This document shows positions 48,073 to 57,671 of a DNA stretch of 64,000 bases, piece by piece. The position numbers and the translations under genes are program-made. Source of the stretch: Acidocella sp. KAb 2-4 (GTDB taxonomy: Bacteria > Pseudomonadota > Alphaproteobacteria > Acetobacterales > Acetobacteraceae); assembly GCF_020567705.1 (NCBI RefSeq), contig NZ_JAJDJU010000002.1:62001-126000 (forward strand), written 5' to 3'. The first letter of the stretch is position 1; each line of letters begins with the position of its first letter. The notes beneath the pieces are model-generated. The model was not told the origin of the DNA. It was given only the letters and a program-made list of their open reading frames with translations, and made no database searches.

Positions 48073-48678
48073 CGTGCGGCGCACCGCCGCCGCCAGGGCC
48101 GGGTTTTCCGCCTCAGCCCCGGCGATCACGCCTTCGCGGTCGGCCAGGCTCTTGTTCTGGCTCAGCTTGGCCACGCCCTCCAGCCGGGTGATGTGCAGCA
48201 CCACCCCGACAATGCCGTTCAGCATCGCCTGGATGTAATCCTCCGGCGCGTCGCTCACCGCCCAGGGCGTGGCGCGCGGCGACTCGTAGCGGCTGGTCAG
48301 CCGGGTCACGATGTCCAGCAGCGCGGCGCGGTCCTCGATGATCTCCAATCGCCCATGCGCGTGCACGGCCTGATAATCCCAGGTCGGAACCACCTTGCCG
48401 GTCTCCGCCTTGGTCGCATACCAGCTGGGGCTCACATAGCCGTCCACGGCGGTGAAGATGGCCAGCGACTCGGCATGCGGGTCGAACTCCCGCCAATGCG
48501 GGTTGGCCCGCGCCATGTGGCCCACCAGCCGGTCCGGCGCCTCCAGCATGAGCGGCAGATGCGTCGCCGCCAGCCCGGTGGCGGCGGTGGGCGAGACCAG
48601 CACCGGCAGTGAGGCGGCGCGCATGATCGCATGCAGCTCCTCAGGCCGGGTCTCGACGAAGGCGGGGGGGATATACAT
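48064..48678 (-). CDS. FMN-binding PaiB-like protein
   Basis: A 204-aa split-barrel flavin-binding protein. It begins MYIPPAFVETRPEELHAIM and contains THLPLML, GHMARANPHWR, YVSPSWYATK and VPTWDYQAVHAHG, all typical of the PaiB family. PaiB is described as a negative regulator of sporulation and protease genes in Bacillus, but most homologues have no known role. It is the last gene of a minus-strand run starting at 52666. Confidence 0.9.
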   Translation of the reverse strand: MYIPPAFVETRPEELHAIMRAASLPVLVSPTAATGLAATHLPLMLEAPDRLVGHMARANPHWREFDPHAESLAIFTAVDGYVSPSWYATKAETGKVVPTWDYQAVHAHGRLEIIEDRAALLDIVTRLTSRYESPRATPWAVSDAPEDYIQAMLNGIVGVVLHITRLEGVAKLSQNKSLADREGVIAGAEAENPALAAAVRRTLD

Positions 48679-48693
48679 GGGGTACGACTCCGC

Positions 48694-49548
48694 TCAGCCC
48701 GCCCCAAGGCGGTGCATGTAAAGCTCGAACAAGGCGCTGGCCGTGGCGCCGGGAGCGCCATTGCCGATGGCCGCGCCATCGAGCCGGATGACGGGTTTGA
48801 CGAAAGAGGTGGCGCTGGTGAGGAAGATCTCCCGTGCCGCGCGCAGCTCCGCCAGCGAGATTTCCCGCTCCTCGGCCGTCAGCCCCTCGGCGGCCAGGGC
48901 TTCGAGCAGCGCCGCGCGGGTGCAGCCGGGCAGGATGTGGCGGTCCAGATTGCGGGTGACCAGCGCGCCCTGGGCGGATACGATCCACACCGTGCTAGCC
49001 GCGCCCTCGGTCACGTTGCCGGCGCTGTCATACAAAATCGCCTCATAAGCCCCGGCGCGCTGGGCGGCCGTGCGCGCCAGCACATTGGGCAGCAGGTTGG
49101 TGGATTTGATGTCGCAGCGGCCCCAGCGCGTATCGGGCTGGGTGATCGCCTCGGCGGTCCAGTCCTCGATGCGCGCGGGCGGCGCCGGCTTGCGCCGCGC
49201 GGTGATGACCAGGCTCGGCCGCGGCGCGGGGCTGGGGATCGGGTGGTCGCGCCGGGCCACGCCGCGCGTGATTTGCAGATAGACCAGCCCGGTCTCGATG
49301 CGGTTGCGCCGCAGCACCTCGCCGATCACGGCATGCAGCGCGGCGGCGGACATCGGGGCGTGCAGCTCGATCTCTTCCAGGCTGCGCTCCAGCCGGGCGA
49401 GATGCAGCCCCGCATCCACCAGCCGTCCGCGATGCACGAACAGCACCTCGTAAATGCCATCGCCGAATTGATAGCCGCGATCCTCGACATTCACGCTGGC
49501 CGCGCGCAGCGGCAGATAGCGGCCATTCACATAGGCGATGGCGGGCAT
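48694..49548 (-). CDS. D-amino acid aminotransferase (class IV)
   Basis: A 284-aa PLP enzyme of fold type IV. AYVNGRYLPLRAASVNVEDRGYQFGDGIYEV is the typical start, the PLP Lys lies in CDIKSTNLLPNVLA, and TEGAASTVWIV carries the conserved Glu. The sequence is closest to D-alanine aminotransferases, which would supply D-Glu for peptidoglycan, but branched-chain or aminodeoxychorismate activity cannot be excluded. It lies 4 nt downstream of the aldo/keto reductase gene. Confidence 0.87.
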   Translation of the reverse strand: MPAIAYVNGRYLPLRAASVNVEDRGYQFGDGIYEVLFVHRGRLVDAGLHLARLERSLEEIELHAPMSAAALHAVIGEVLRRNRIETGLVYLQITRGVARRDHPIPSPAPRPSLVITARRKPAPPARIEDWTAEAITQPDTRWGRCDIKSTNLLPNVLARTAAQRAGAYEAILYDSAGNVTEGAASTVWIVSAQGALVTRNLDRHILPGCTRAALLEALAAEGLTAEEREISLAELRAAREIFLTSATSFVKPVIRLDGAAIGNGAPGATASALFELYMHRLGAG

Positions 49549-49552
49549 CGGC

Positions 49553-50551
<999 letters not shown>

Positions 50552-50580
50552 TCTTCTCGTCTCCTCTTGCTGAGTTGGCG

Positions 50581-51363
50581 TCAGGCGTGCTTCCGGGCTG
50601 CGTCCCAGGCGTGGTCGAACTGCTCGGGCGGCAGATAGGCGCGCAGCACCTCCTCCGGCGTGCCATCGGCGCGCACCTCTCCGTTCTCCAGCCAGATCAG
50701 CCGGTTGCACCATTGCAGCAGGATATCGGGGCGGTGCGAGGAAAGCACAAGGATTTCAGCGCCGCGCACCATGGATTCCAGCCGGTGGCGGGCTTTGTCG
50801 AGGAAGCTGGCATCGCCCGCGAGCAGCCATTCATCCATCAGCAGGATCTGCGGGCTGATCGCGGTGGCCATGGCGAAGCCGAGTCGCACCACCATGCCCG
50901 AGCTGTAGGTGCGCACCGGCAGCGCCAAAAACTGGTCCAGCCCGGCGAAGCTGGCGACGTCCTCCTGCAACTGGCGGATCCGCGCCTCGGAATAGCCGTT
51001 GAACAGCGCGCGCAGGCGGATATTCTCGTTGCCGGTCAGTTCCATGTTCATGCCCTGGCCGGGGTCGAGCAGCGCGGTCACCGCGCCGTCGATGGTGATG
51101 CGCCCGGCCACCGGCTCGTAGATGCCGGCCATCGTGCGCAGCAGCGTGGTCTTGCCCGCGCCATTGGCGCCGATGAAGCCCAGCCGGTCGCCCGTGCGCA
51201 GGGTGAAGGAGACGTCGCGCAGCGCCTGCACGCTCAGGCGGTGGCGGCTATCCTCGCCCAGCCGCCCGGCGGCGGCGGCGAACACGGTCTTCTTCAGGCT
51301 GCGGCTCTCGGCGTGGTAGAGCGGGAAGGCGACCGAGACATTCTCAACGGCAAGCTGGGCCAT
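50581..51363 (-). CDS. ABC exporter ATP-binding protein (Wzt/KpsT type)
   Basis: A 260-aa ATPase. Walker A is [10 protein letters not shown], the signature is [14 protein letters not shown], and Walker B is [12 protein letters not shown]; the [16 protein letters not shown] segment is typical of polysaccharide and teichoic-acid exporters. It lacks the long C-terminal carbohydrate-binding domain of O-antigen Wzt, so it resembles the capsule exporter KpsT type. It starts 3 nt after the permease gene. Confidence 0.92.
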   Translation of the reverse strand: MAQLAVENVSVAFPLYHAESRSLKKTVFAAAAGRLGEDSRHRLSVQALRDVSFTLRTGDRLGFIGANGAGKTTLLRTMAGIYEPVAGRITIDGAVTALLDPGQGMNMELTGNENIRLRALFNGYSEARIRQLQEDVASFAGLDQFLALPVRTYSSGMVVRLGFAMATAISPQILLMDEWLLAGDASFLDKARHRLESMVRGAEILVLSSHRPDILLQWCNRLIWLENGEVRADGTPEEVLRAYLPPEQFDHAWDAARKHA

Positions 51364-51366
51364 GGC

Positions 51367-52290
51367 TCACAACCAATAGGGCAGGCGGGGGCGGGCGCGC
51401 ACGAACACCAGCCCGGTGATGACGAACAGGCCGAGCGAATAGCCGCAGGCCACATGCCAGGCCGCGAGATCCAGCCCCTGGCCGAGCAACGGGCCGCGCA
51501 GGATTTCGAGCAGCGCGTAAAACGGGTTGTAGCTGACAAACACCTGGCTCAGCCCGCGATGCGTCAGCATCGAGGGGTTCCACATGATCGGGGTGAGATA
51601 GAAGGCGATCTGCATGATGCTGCCGATGATCGGCGGAATGTCGCGGAAACGCGCCCCGAACAGCCCGAGCAGCAGGCTGGCGGCGAAACCATCGGCCAGC
51701 CAGAGCAGGAAGCCTGGCAGCAGGCTGAAACTGGCGAAACTCGGCGCGGTGCCGAACAGCGCGAACACCACGGCGATGACGATGACATTATGCCCCAGCA
51801 CCAGCACGTTGCGCATCACCACCCGCGCCGCATGCACCGAATGCGGCATGCGGATCGAGCGGATCATCGCGTCGGCCTGGGTGAAGCAGGTGGTGGCCTC
51901 GGAGGCCACGGTGCTGATGAAATTCCATAGCACCAGCGACACGGTGAGGAACGGCAGATAGCCGCTCACATTCTGGTGAAACAGCCGGGCATAAAGCAAG
52001 CCAATGGCGCCGACCATGATGGCGGTGGACAAGGTGAGCCAGAGCGGCCCGAGCAGGGAGCCGCGATAGCGCAGCCGGATGTCGAACAGGCTGAGTGTCC
52101 ACACCAGCGGCCAGAGCCGGGCCATGCCCGTGACATCGGCCGCCGCCAGCGCCAGCCGCTCGCGCCCGCTGCGCGACGCGGCGATGACGACAGGCCTCGC
52201 CGGCGCCGCATCGGCCGGGGCGGCGTCCGGGCCGGAAGGAAACATGTCCATGCGCTGGCGATAGCGGAACGGGGAGGCGGCATCAACCAT
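51367..52290 (-). CDS. ABC-2 type polysaccharide export permease (Wzm/KpsM type)
   Basis: A 307-aa inner-membrane protein. After a Pro/Ala-rich N-terminal tail come LFDIRLRYRGSLLGPLWLTLSTAIMVG and about six hydrophobic segments, ending with a YNPFYALLEILRGPLLGQ block typical of this family. It pairs with the ATPase downstream. The start is uncertain: ATG at 52290 or, in frame, 52251; neither has a clear ribosome binding site. Confidence 0.9.
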   Translation of the reverse strand: MVDAASPFRYRQRMDMFPSGPDAAPADAAPARPVVIAASRSGRERLALAAADVTGMARLWPLVWTLSLFDIRLRYRGSLLGPLWLTLSTAIMVGAIGLLYARLFHQNVSGYLPFLTVSLVLWNFISTVASEATTCFTQADAMIRSIRMPHSVHAARVVMRNVLVLGHNVIVIAVVFALFGTAPSFASFSLLPGFLLWLADGFAASLLLGLFGARFRDIPPIIGSIMQIAFYLTPIMWNPSMLTHRGLSQVFVSYNPFYALLEILRGPLLGQGLDLAAWHVACGYSLGLFVITGLVFVRARPRLPYWL

Positions 52291-52303
52291 GCGCCGCCAC
52301 GGG

Positions 52304-52666
52304 TCAGAGCGGGTGGATGACCACGCCGCCCTGCGCCTGCGTCACGCTCACCGCCTGGCCAGGGGCAAAGGCGGGGTCGCCCGGTTCGGCGACGGATTTC
52401 ACGCTGCCATCGGGCATGCGGATGACGATCTCGGTGCCCGGCCCGGCGGCGCCAGGCATGGGCTGGCCGAGAATGGTCATGATCCGCCCCAGTGCCGCGC
52501 CCGATTGGCCAGGGGCGGCATGGCGCACCGCAACCACGGTGGCGGTGGGCGGGGCGGCGATGGCGGTGGCCGCGGGCGGGGCCGAGGGCGCGCAGCCGCT
52601 CAGCCCGGCCAGGGCGAGCAGGGCCGCCCCGGCGCGGGCAGGCGAGATGTCGCGTGGAAGTGGCAT
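52304..52666 (-). CDS. Small lipoprotein of unknown function
   Basis: A 120-aa predicted lipoprotein: basic start, hydrophobic segment and lipobox LSGC with Cys at about residue 25. The mature part has a Pro/Ala-rich linker, then ATVVAVRHA, GTEIVIRMPDGSVKSVAEP and a C-terminal VTQAQGGVVIHPL. The end recalls the C-terminal part of SlyB/Pcp outer-membrane lipoproteins but without their glycine-zipper. It is 13 nt upstream of the exporter permease, so it may be co-transcribed with it. Confidence 0.72.
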   Translation of the reverse strand: MPLPRDISPARAGAALLALAGLSGCAPSAPPAATAIAAPPTATVVAVRHAAPGQSGAALGRIMTILGQPMPGAAGPGTEIVIRMPDGSVKSVAEPGDPAFAPGQAVSVTQAQGGVVIHPL

Positions 52667-52748
52667 GGGGCAGAGCTAACACGCCCGGCGCCGCGCCGGT
52701 AGGCACCGGATGTCAAGATTTTATTGCCCAGGCTTGTGTTGTGGTTTA

Positions 52749-52790
52749 ATGGCTTAGAGTGCCTTGTTTAAGCCATCATTGAACATGATG
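52749..52790. promoter_or_regulatory. Two overlapping inverted repeats upstream of the transglycosylase gene
   Basis: ATGGCTTA (52749-52756) and TAAGCCAT (52769-52776) form an 8-bp inverted repeat with a 12-nt centre; CATCAT (52774-52779) and ATGATG (52785-52790) form a second one sharing three bases. They lie in the 162-bp gap between the lipoprotein and the transglycosylase gene, downstream of possible TTGCCC / TTAATG promoter elements. They could be operators or alternative RNA hairpins. Confidence 0.45.
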
Positions 52791-52828
52791 CTGTAAACAT
52801 AGGCCAAAACTGTTGGAGGCTTCCGATC

Positions 52829-54097
52829 GTGGTCAATGGCTCCCAAGTGCGGCTGGCTCGTGCGTGTCGTTCTCGCGCCCGCTTCAGGCTGAAGCTGTCG
52901 CTGGGTTGCGCGGGCATGGCGCTGCTTACGGCCTGCGCCGGCGGCCCGCGTGTGAACCAGGCTGAAAACGCCGGGTACTACCTCTCTCACGCGCAGCATG
53001 GCTACAACCCGCCCGGTCCGCCGAGCGACCCATGGGGGCCATATATCCAGGCGGCGTCGGCGCGGTTCGACGTGCCGGATGTCTGGATCCGCCAGGTGAT
53101 GCGCGTGGAATCCGGCGGGCATGAATATCTTGATGGCCAGTTGATCGTCTCCGCCGCTGGCGCGATGGGGCTGATGCAGCTCGAACCCGAGACCTATCAG
53201 GAGATGGCGGCGCGGTACGGGCTCGGCAACGACCCGTTCAACCCCTATGACAACATCATGGCCGGCGCCGCGTATATCCACGAGATGTACCAGATCTACG
53301 GCTCACCCGGCTTCCTCGCCGCCTATAATGCCGGGCCGGGGCGGTTGCAGCAATACATGGATGGCAATGCCACCCTGCCGTACGAAACCCGCAATTACGT
53401 GGCGATGATCGCGCCGCATATCCAAGGCGCTTACCCGGCGCATCGCTCGGATGCCGACCAGCTGGCCCTCAACACGACACCGATTTCGGCGCCGGGCGGT
53501 TTGCTGCCGCCGGGCTTCGTGCCGTCGGCCTCTTATGGCTTGCCCGCTCAGGGCAACCCGGCCGAGGCCGCGCCGGTGCAGGTGGCGTCGATCGCGCCGG
53601 TGCAGGTGGCCCCAGTGGCGCCGGTGCAGACCGCCGCTGTCGCGCCGCCCCCAGCTCCGCCGCGCCCGGCCGCGCCCGCCTATCAGGGCGCGTTCGCCGA
53701 CTCCGCGCTCGCCATGTCCCTGCCGCCTCCGCCGCCACAGCCCGCTCATGCGCAGCAACGGCAGGATTTCTCGCTCATCCCGCCCGCCATGGCCGACACG
53801 CCGCCGCGCACCCAGCAAGTGGCGTCGCTGCCGCGCGGCGGCTCGCAATGGGCGATTCAGGTCGGCGCCTATTCCAGCTCCGCCAATGCCCGCGCGGCGC
53901 TGGGTATCGCCGAGCTCACCGCCGTCTCGCAGCTGGTGAAGGGGCAGGCGATGGTGCAATCCGTGCATGTTGGCGGCAAGACCGCCTACCGCGCCCGCGT
54001 GATCGGGCTGCAGCATGAGGAGGCGGTGAACGCCTGCAGCCGGCTCTCCAACGGGCCGACGGGCTGCGAGGTGATCTCGCCCGACGAGCAGTCCTGA
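52829..54097 (+). CDS. Lytic transglycosylase lipoprotein with SPOR domain
   Basis: A 422-aa envelope protein. The N-terminus is basic, then hydrophobic, with lipobox LTAC at 33-36. The SLT domain (about 70-200) has the catalytic Glu94 in RVESGG, AAGAMGLMQLEPETY, and the AYNAGPGRLQ motif. A long Pro/Ala/Val linker with repeated APVQ units follows (about 245-300). The C-terminal ~75 residues (SQWAIQVGAYSS...) form a SPOR domain, which binds denuded peptidoglycan at division sites. The start is GTG with GGAGG about 10 nt upstream. It is divergent from the lipoprotein/exporter run. Confidence 0.88.
   Translation: MVNGSQVRLARACRSRARFRLKLSLGCAGMALLTACAGGPRVNQAENAGYYLSHAQHGYNPPGPPSDPWGPYIQAASARFDVPDVWIRQVMRVESGGHEYLDGQLIVSAAGAMGLMQLEPETYQEMAARYGLGNDPFNPYDNIMAGAAYIHEMYQIYGSPGFLAAYNAGPGRLQQYMDGNATLPYETRNYVAMIAPHIQGAYPAHRSDADQLALNTTPISAPGGLLPPGFVPSASYGLPAQGNPAEAAPVQVASIAPVQVAPVAPVQTAAVAPPPAPPRPAAPAYQGAFADSALAMSLPPPPPQPAHAQQRQDFSLIPPAMADTPPRTQQVASLPRGGSQWAIQVGAYSSSANARAALGIAELTAVSQLVKGQAMVQSVHVGGKTAYRARVIGLQHEEAVNACSRLSNGPTGCEVISPDEQS
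53571..53640 (+). repeat. Coding tandem repeat (APVQ units)
   Basis: Three copies of GCGCCGGTGCAG, spaced 27-30 bases apart, encode APVQ units in the linker between the SLT and SPOR domains. They look like a replication-slippage expansion and may vary in number between strains. Confidence 0.7.
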
Positions 54098-54119
54098 ACC
54101 GCCCGCCGGGGCGCGGGGG

Positions 54120-55763
54120 TTACACCGCGCCGTTGGCGAGCAGCGTGGCGCGGACCGCCTCTTCCTCGACCTGATTGCTGGTGAAGGCCTGGCCGATGCC
54201 GTGCGTCAGCACGAAGGTGAGCTTGCCTTCGCGCATCTTCTTGTCCTGCTTCATATGCGCCAGCAGGTGCTCGGCCTTGAGCCTGGCGATGCGCGGCGGC
54301 AGCCCGGCGCGGGCGATATGCGCGGCGATGCGGCTGGTGTCCTCCTGCGGGCACAGGCCGAGCCGGGCGGAGAGATCGGTGGCCAGCACCAGCCCCGTCG
54401 CCACCGCCTCACCATGCAGCAAGCTGCCGTCGAAATGGCATTCCGCCTCCAGCGCATGCGCGAAAGTATGGCCGAGATTGAGCAAAGCGCGGCCATTATT
54501 CGGCTTGGTCTCGCGCTCGTCATCGCCCACCACCCGCGCCTTGAAGCGCACCGCGTGTTCGATGGCCTGGCCGAGCAGCGCGTCATCGCCGCCGACGATG
54601 CCTTCGGCATGCGCCTCGCACCAATCGTAGAAGGCGGCGTCGGCGATCATCCCGGCCTTGACGATTTCGGCGTAGCCCGCGCGCAGCTCGCGCGGCGGCA
54701 GGGTGCGCAGCGCGCCGGTATCGGCCAGCACCAGCAGCGGCTGATGGAAGGCGCCGATCAGGTTCTTGCCCTGCGGCGCGTTGATTCCGGTCTTGCCGCC
54801 GACGCTGGAATCGACCTGCGAGAGCAGGGTGGTCGGGATCTGGATGAAGGGCAGGCCGCGCAGCGTGGCCGCGGCGGTGAAGCCGGCGAGATCGCCGACC
54901 ACGCCGCCGCCGAGCGCGATGATGGTGGTGTGGCGATCCACCTTCTGCTCCAGCAGGGTGGTGACGAGGCGCTGCCAAGTCGCGATGCTCTTCGACTCCT
55001 CGCCCGGCGTCACGGTGAGCGTGCTGTGCCGCACCCCAACCTCATCCAGCGCCGCTTGCAGCGTGGGCAGATGCAGCTTGGCGACATGTTCATCGGTGAT
55101 GATCACGCAGCGCGGCTGCGGCAGCACGGGCGCGATATGGGCGCCCGCGCGGGCCAGCAGGCCGGGGCCGATCAGCACGTCGTAGCTGCGCTCCGAGAGC
55201 TGCACATGCACGCGCCGCGGCGGGGTATAGGCGTTGAGCGCGGCAATCACGTTATCGGTCGTCACTTGCGGGGGAACCTCCGAACCGTCGATGATGAGAT
55301 CGGCCTGGGCATAGACCGGGCTGCGCAGCGCGGAAAGCCGGGCCAGGATTTCCGCCGGGTCGCCGGCGTTGAGCAGCGGGCGGTGCGTGCGCCCCTGGGT
55401 GCGCGCGAGCAGCACCGGCAGCGGGCAGCGCAGCCAGACCGAGACCGCGCGCTGGCGGATCGCGGCGCGGGTGTCGGGGTCCATGAAGGCGCCGCCGCCG
55501 GTGGCGAGCACGATGCGCCCCTGGCCGAGCAGGCGCTCGATCACGCGCTTTTCCCCAGTCCGGAAATACGCTTCGCCATGGATCTTGAAGATCTCCGCGA
55601 TGCTCATCCCCGCGGCGCGCTCGATCTCCTGGTCGGCGTCGAAAAACGGCAAGCCCAGCTGGGCCGCCACGCGCTTGCCGATGGCGGTTTTGCCGGCCCC
55701 CATCAGGCCGACGAGAACGATGCTGCGCGCCCGCGCGGGCAGGTCTTGGTGGTTGAATGACAT
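54120..55763 (-). CDS. aroKB: Fused shikimate kinase / 3-dehydroquinate synthase
   Basis: A 547-aa bifunctional enzyme of the shikimate pathway. Residues about 12-178 are shikimate kinase: P-loop GLMGAGKT (19-26), DADQEIE, FRTGEKRVI, LATGGGAF, and the lid region TQGRTHRPLL. From about 182 to the end is 3-dehydroquinate synthase: GEESKS, ALGGGVVGDLAGFTAA, PTTLLSQVDSSVGGKTGIN, and LNLGHTFAHALE with metal-ligand His. The two domains catalyse the fifth and second pathway steps, so they are not consecutive reactions. aroK and aroB are adjacent separate genes in many Proteobacteria; the fusion is known in some Rhodospirillales. It is divergent from xerD. Confidence 0.95.
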   Translation of the reverse strand: MSFNHQDLPARARSIVLVGLMGAGKTAIGKRVAAQLGLPFFDADQEIERAAGMSIAEIFKIHGEAYFRTGEKRVIERLLGQGRIVLATGGGAFMDPDTRAAIRQRAVSVWLRCPLPVLLARTQGRTHRPLLNAGDPAEILARLSALRSPVYAQADLIIDGSEVPPQVTTDNVIAALNAYTPPRRVHVQLSERSYDVLIGPGLLARAGAHIAPVLPQPRCVIITDEHVAKLHLPTLQAALDEVGVRHSTLTVTPGEESKSIATWQRLVTTLLEQKVDRHTTIIALGGGVVGDLAGFTAAATLRGLPFIQIPTTLLSQVDSSVGGKTGINAPQGKNLIGAFHQPLLVLADTGALRTLPPRELRAGYAEIVKAGMIADAAFYDWCEAHAEGIVGGDDALLGQAIEHAVRFKARVVGDDERETKPNNGRALLNLGHTFAHALEAECHFDGSLLHGEAVATGLVLATDLSARLGLCPQEDTSRIAAHIARAGLPPRIARLKAEHLLAHMKQDKKMREGKLTFVLTHGIGQAFTSNQVEEEAVRATLLANGAV

Positions 55764-55791
55764 GGCCGGGAACGCTTATCACATTGAGCGC

Positions 55792-56688
55792 ATGACGATA
55801 GATGGCCAGGCCGAGGCGTTTCTGGAAATGCTCGCCGCCGAGCGCGGGGCGGCGGCCAACACGCTCGCCGCCTATGCGGCTGACCTTGAGGACTTCCTGA
55901 GTTTCTTGCGCGCGCGGGGCGTGCAGGCCAGCGGCGCGGCGGCGGGCGATGTCAGCGCCTATCTGCGCGGCCTGTATGAAACCGGGCTGTCGGCCCGCAC
56001 CCAGGCGCGCAGGCTCTCCAGCTTGCGGCAATTCTTCCTGTTCCTGCTGCGCGAGGGGCGGCGCGCGGATAACCCGATGGCCGAATTCGTCACCCCGCGT
56101 TTGCCCAAGGCGCTGCCGAAATATCTCTCCGAATCGGAGGTGAATGCGCTGTTCGCAGCGGCGCGGGCGCTGCCCGGCCTGCCGGGGCTGAAGGCGGTGG
56201 CGGGGCTGGAGATCCTCTACGCCACCGGCCTGCGCGTGTCAGAATTGCTGGCCCTGCCCGCGGCGGCGCTGACCACCGACGCGCAGATGCTGCTGGTGAA
56301 AGGCAAGGGCGGCAAGGAGCGGATGGTGCCACTCTCGGACCCCGCCAAGCTGGCCGCGGCCTCGTTGCGGGCGGCGGTGGCGGAGATGAAGCCCGCCCCG
56401 CGCTATTTGTTCCCCGGCCGCGACCCGCGCGAGGCGATGACCCGCCAGGGCTTCGCGCTGCTGCTCAAGCAGGTGGCGCTGCAAGCGGGCCTCGACCCGG
56501 CGCGGCTCTCGCCGCATGTGCTGCGCCATTCCTTCGCCTCGCATCTGCTGGCGCATGGGGCGGATCTGCGCAGCCTGCAAAAGCTGCTCGGCCATGCCGA
56601 CATCGCCACCACCGAGATCTACACCCATGTGCTTGCCGCGCGGCTGCAAAAGCTGGTGCAGGAGCTGCACCCGTTGGCGGGCGGTTAG
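55792..56688 (+). CDS. xerD: Site-specific tyrosine recombinase XerD
   Basis: A 298-aa recombinase resolving chromosome dimers at dif with XerC. The N-terminal SAM-like DNA-binding domain spans about 5-90; catalytic residues are Arg148 (TGLRVSE), Lys172, His242 and Arg245 (HVLRHSFASHL), His268 (LGHAD) and the nucleophile Tyr277. The ATG at 55792 gives normal length; an ATG at 55762, overlapping the aroKB start, is also possible. Chromosomal position beside aroKB is conserved in this group, which argues against a phage integrase. Its TAG stop overlaps the stop of the converging GT2 gene. Confidence 0.94.
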   Translation: MTIDGQAEAFLEMLAAERGAAANTLAAYAADLEDFLSFLRARGVQASGAAAGDVSAYLRGLYETGLSARTQARRLSSLRQFFLFLLREGRRADNPMAEFVTPRLPKALPKYLSESEVNALFAAARALPGLPGLKAVAGLEILYATGLRVSELLALPAAALTTDAQMLLVKGKGGKERMVPLSDPAKLAAASLRAAVAEMKPAPRYLFPGRDPREAMTRQGFALLLKQVALQAGLDPARLSPHVLRHSFASHLLAHGADLRSLQKLLGHADIATTEIYTHVLAARLQKLVQELHPLAGG

Positions 56689-57671
56689 CGCGCCAGTACT
56701 TCGCGCCGCAGCCTTTGCAGCCAGGAGCCGCGATGGCGGGTCTCGTTGTGCCGGATGTAGCGGCGCATGGCGGCGGGCATGCGCCGCGGCGCGGCGATGT
56801 TGGCGGCGAAGGCCGCGCGCACCCCGCGCCAGACCTGGGCCGCGCAGCCCGTGAGCGCGCCGCGCAGTAGATAAGCCCCGATGCGCGGTGCCAGCGCCAG
56901 CGGCGCCGCGCCCCATTTGCGCGCGATCAGCAGCCGGTTGCGCACGAACAACGCCATCCGCCCGCCTTGCCATTGCACCCGCGCCTCGGGCGAGACCTTG
57001 TGGATCACCGCCAGCGTGCCGTCATAAGCCACGCGCCAGCCGAGCGCGATGGCGGCGAGGCAGAAATCATATTCCTCCCAGGTGAAGAACAGGTCCGGGT
57101 CATAGCCTCCGGCGGCGGTCCAGGCGGCGCGGCGGATGGCATGCCCGGCGCCGACGAAGGTGGTGGTGTCGAACCGCTCGCGGTAGCGCGGTAGTAACCC
57201 CTTGGGGTAGCCCCAGCTGCCGGTGTCGGGCTGCGTGCCGTCAGTGGCCAGGATGGCGAAGCCGAGCGCGCCGAGATCAGGGGCGCGGCGGAAGGCGCGC
57301 AGCGCATTCGCCACCACGAATTCATCGGCGAAGGCGGCATCGTTATCCAACGCCACGATAATCTGGCCATGGCCGAGCGCGGCGGCAAGGTTGCGCCCGC
57401 CCGCCACGCCCAGATTGCGCCCGGCGCTATGCAAGGCGAAGCGCGAATGCCCGCCAAAAGCGCGGGCGATGGCGGCGAGGGTCTCCGGCGCCGAGCCCTG
57501 GTCGAGCACCGTCACATGGAATTCGCCGCCGCGCTGGCCCAGGGCGGAGGCGATGGCGGCCAGCGTGTCGGGCAGCCGCTCCAGACAGAGGATGATGATG
57601 TCGGCGTCGTAACCTTGCAGCGGCGGCGGCGCGCCGGCCAGACGTTTCGGCTTCGCCGGCTCAGTAGGCAT
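56685..57671 (-). CDS. Family 2 glycosyltransferase
   Basis: A 328-aa GT-A fold enzyme, probably adding a sugar to a lipid-linked oligosaccharide. It shows ILCLERLPDTLAAIASAL at the start, NLGVAGGRNLAAALGHGQIIVALDNDA with a DxD-type metal motif, and the acceptor-site FTWEEYDFCLAAIALGWRVAY. The ATG at 57671 overlaps the end of the sugar transferase gene by 11 nt, which fixes the start and indicates coupled translation. The C-terminal part is basic and helical. Confidence 0.88.
   Translation of the reverse strand: MPTEPAKPKRLAGAPPPLQGYDADIIILCLERLPDTLAAIASALGQRGGEFHVTVLDQGSAPETLAAIARAFGGHSRFALHSAGRNLGVAGGRNLAAALGHGQIIVALDNDAAFADEFVVANALRAFRRAPDLGALGFAILATDGTQPDTGSWGYPKGLLPRYRERFDTTTFVGAGHAIRRAAWTAAGGYDPDLFFTWEEYDFCLAAIALGWRVAYDGTLAVIHKVSPEARVQWQGGRMALFVRNRLLIARKWGAAPLALAPRIGAYLLRGALTGCAAQVWRGVRAAFAANIAAPRRMPAAMRRYIRHNETRHRGSWLQRLRREVLAR

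Noticed and set aside
55792-56688. The tyrosine recombinase as the integrase of a mobile element
   Set aside because: Length, catalytic motifs and location next to aroKB fit housekeeping XerD, and no attachment-like repeats flank it.
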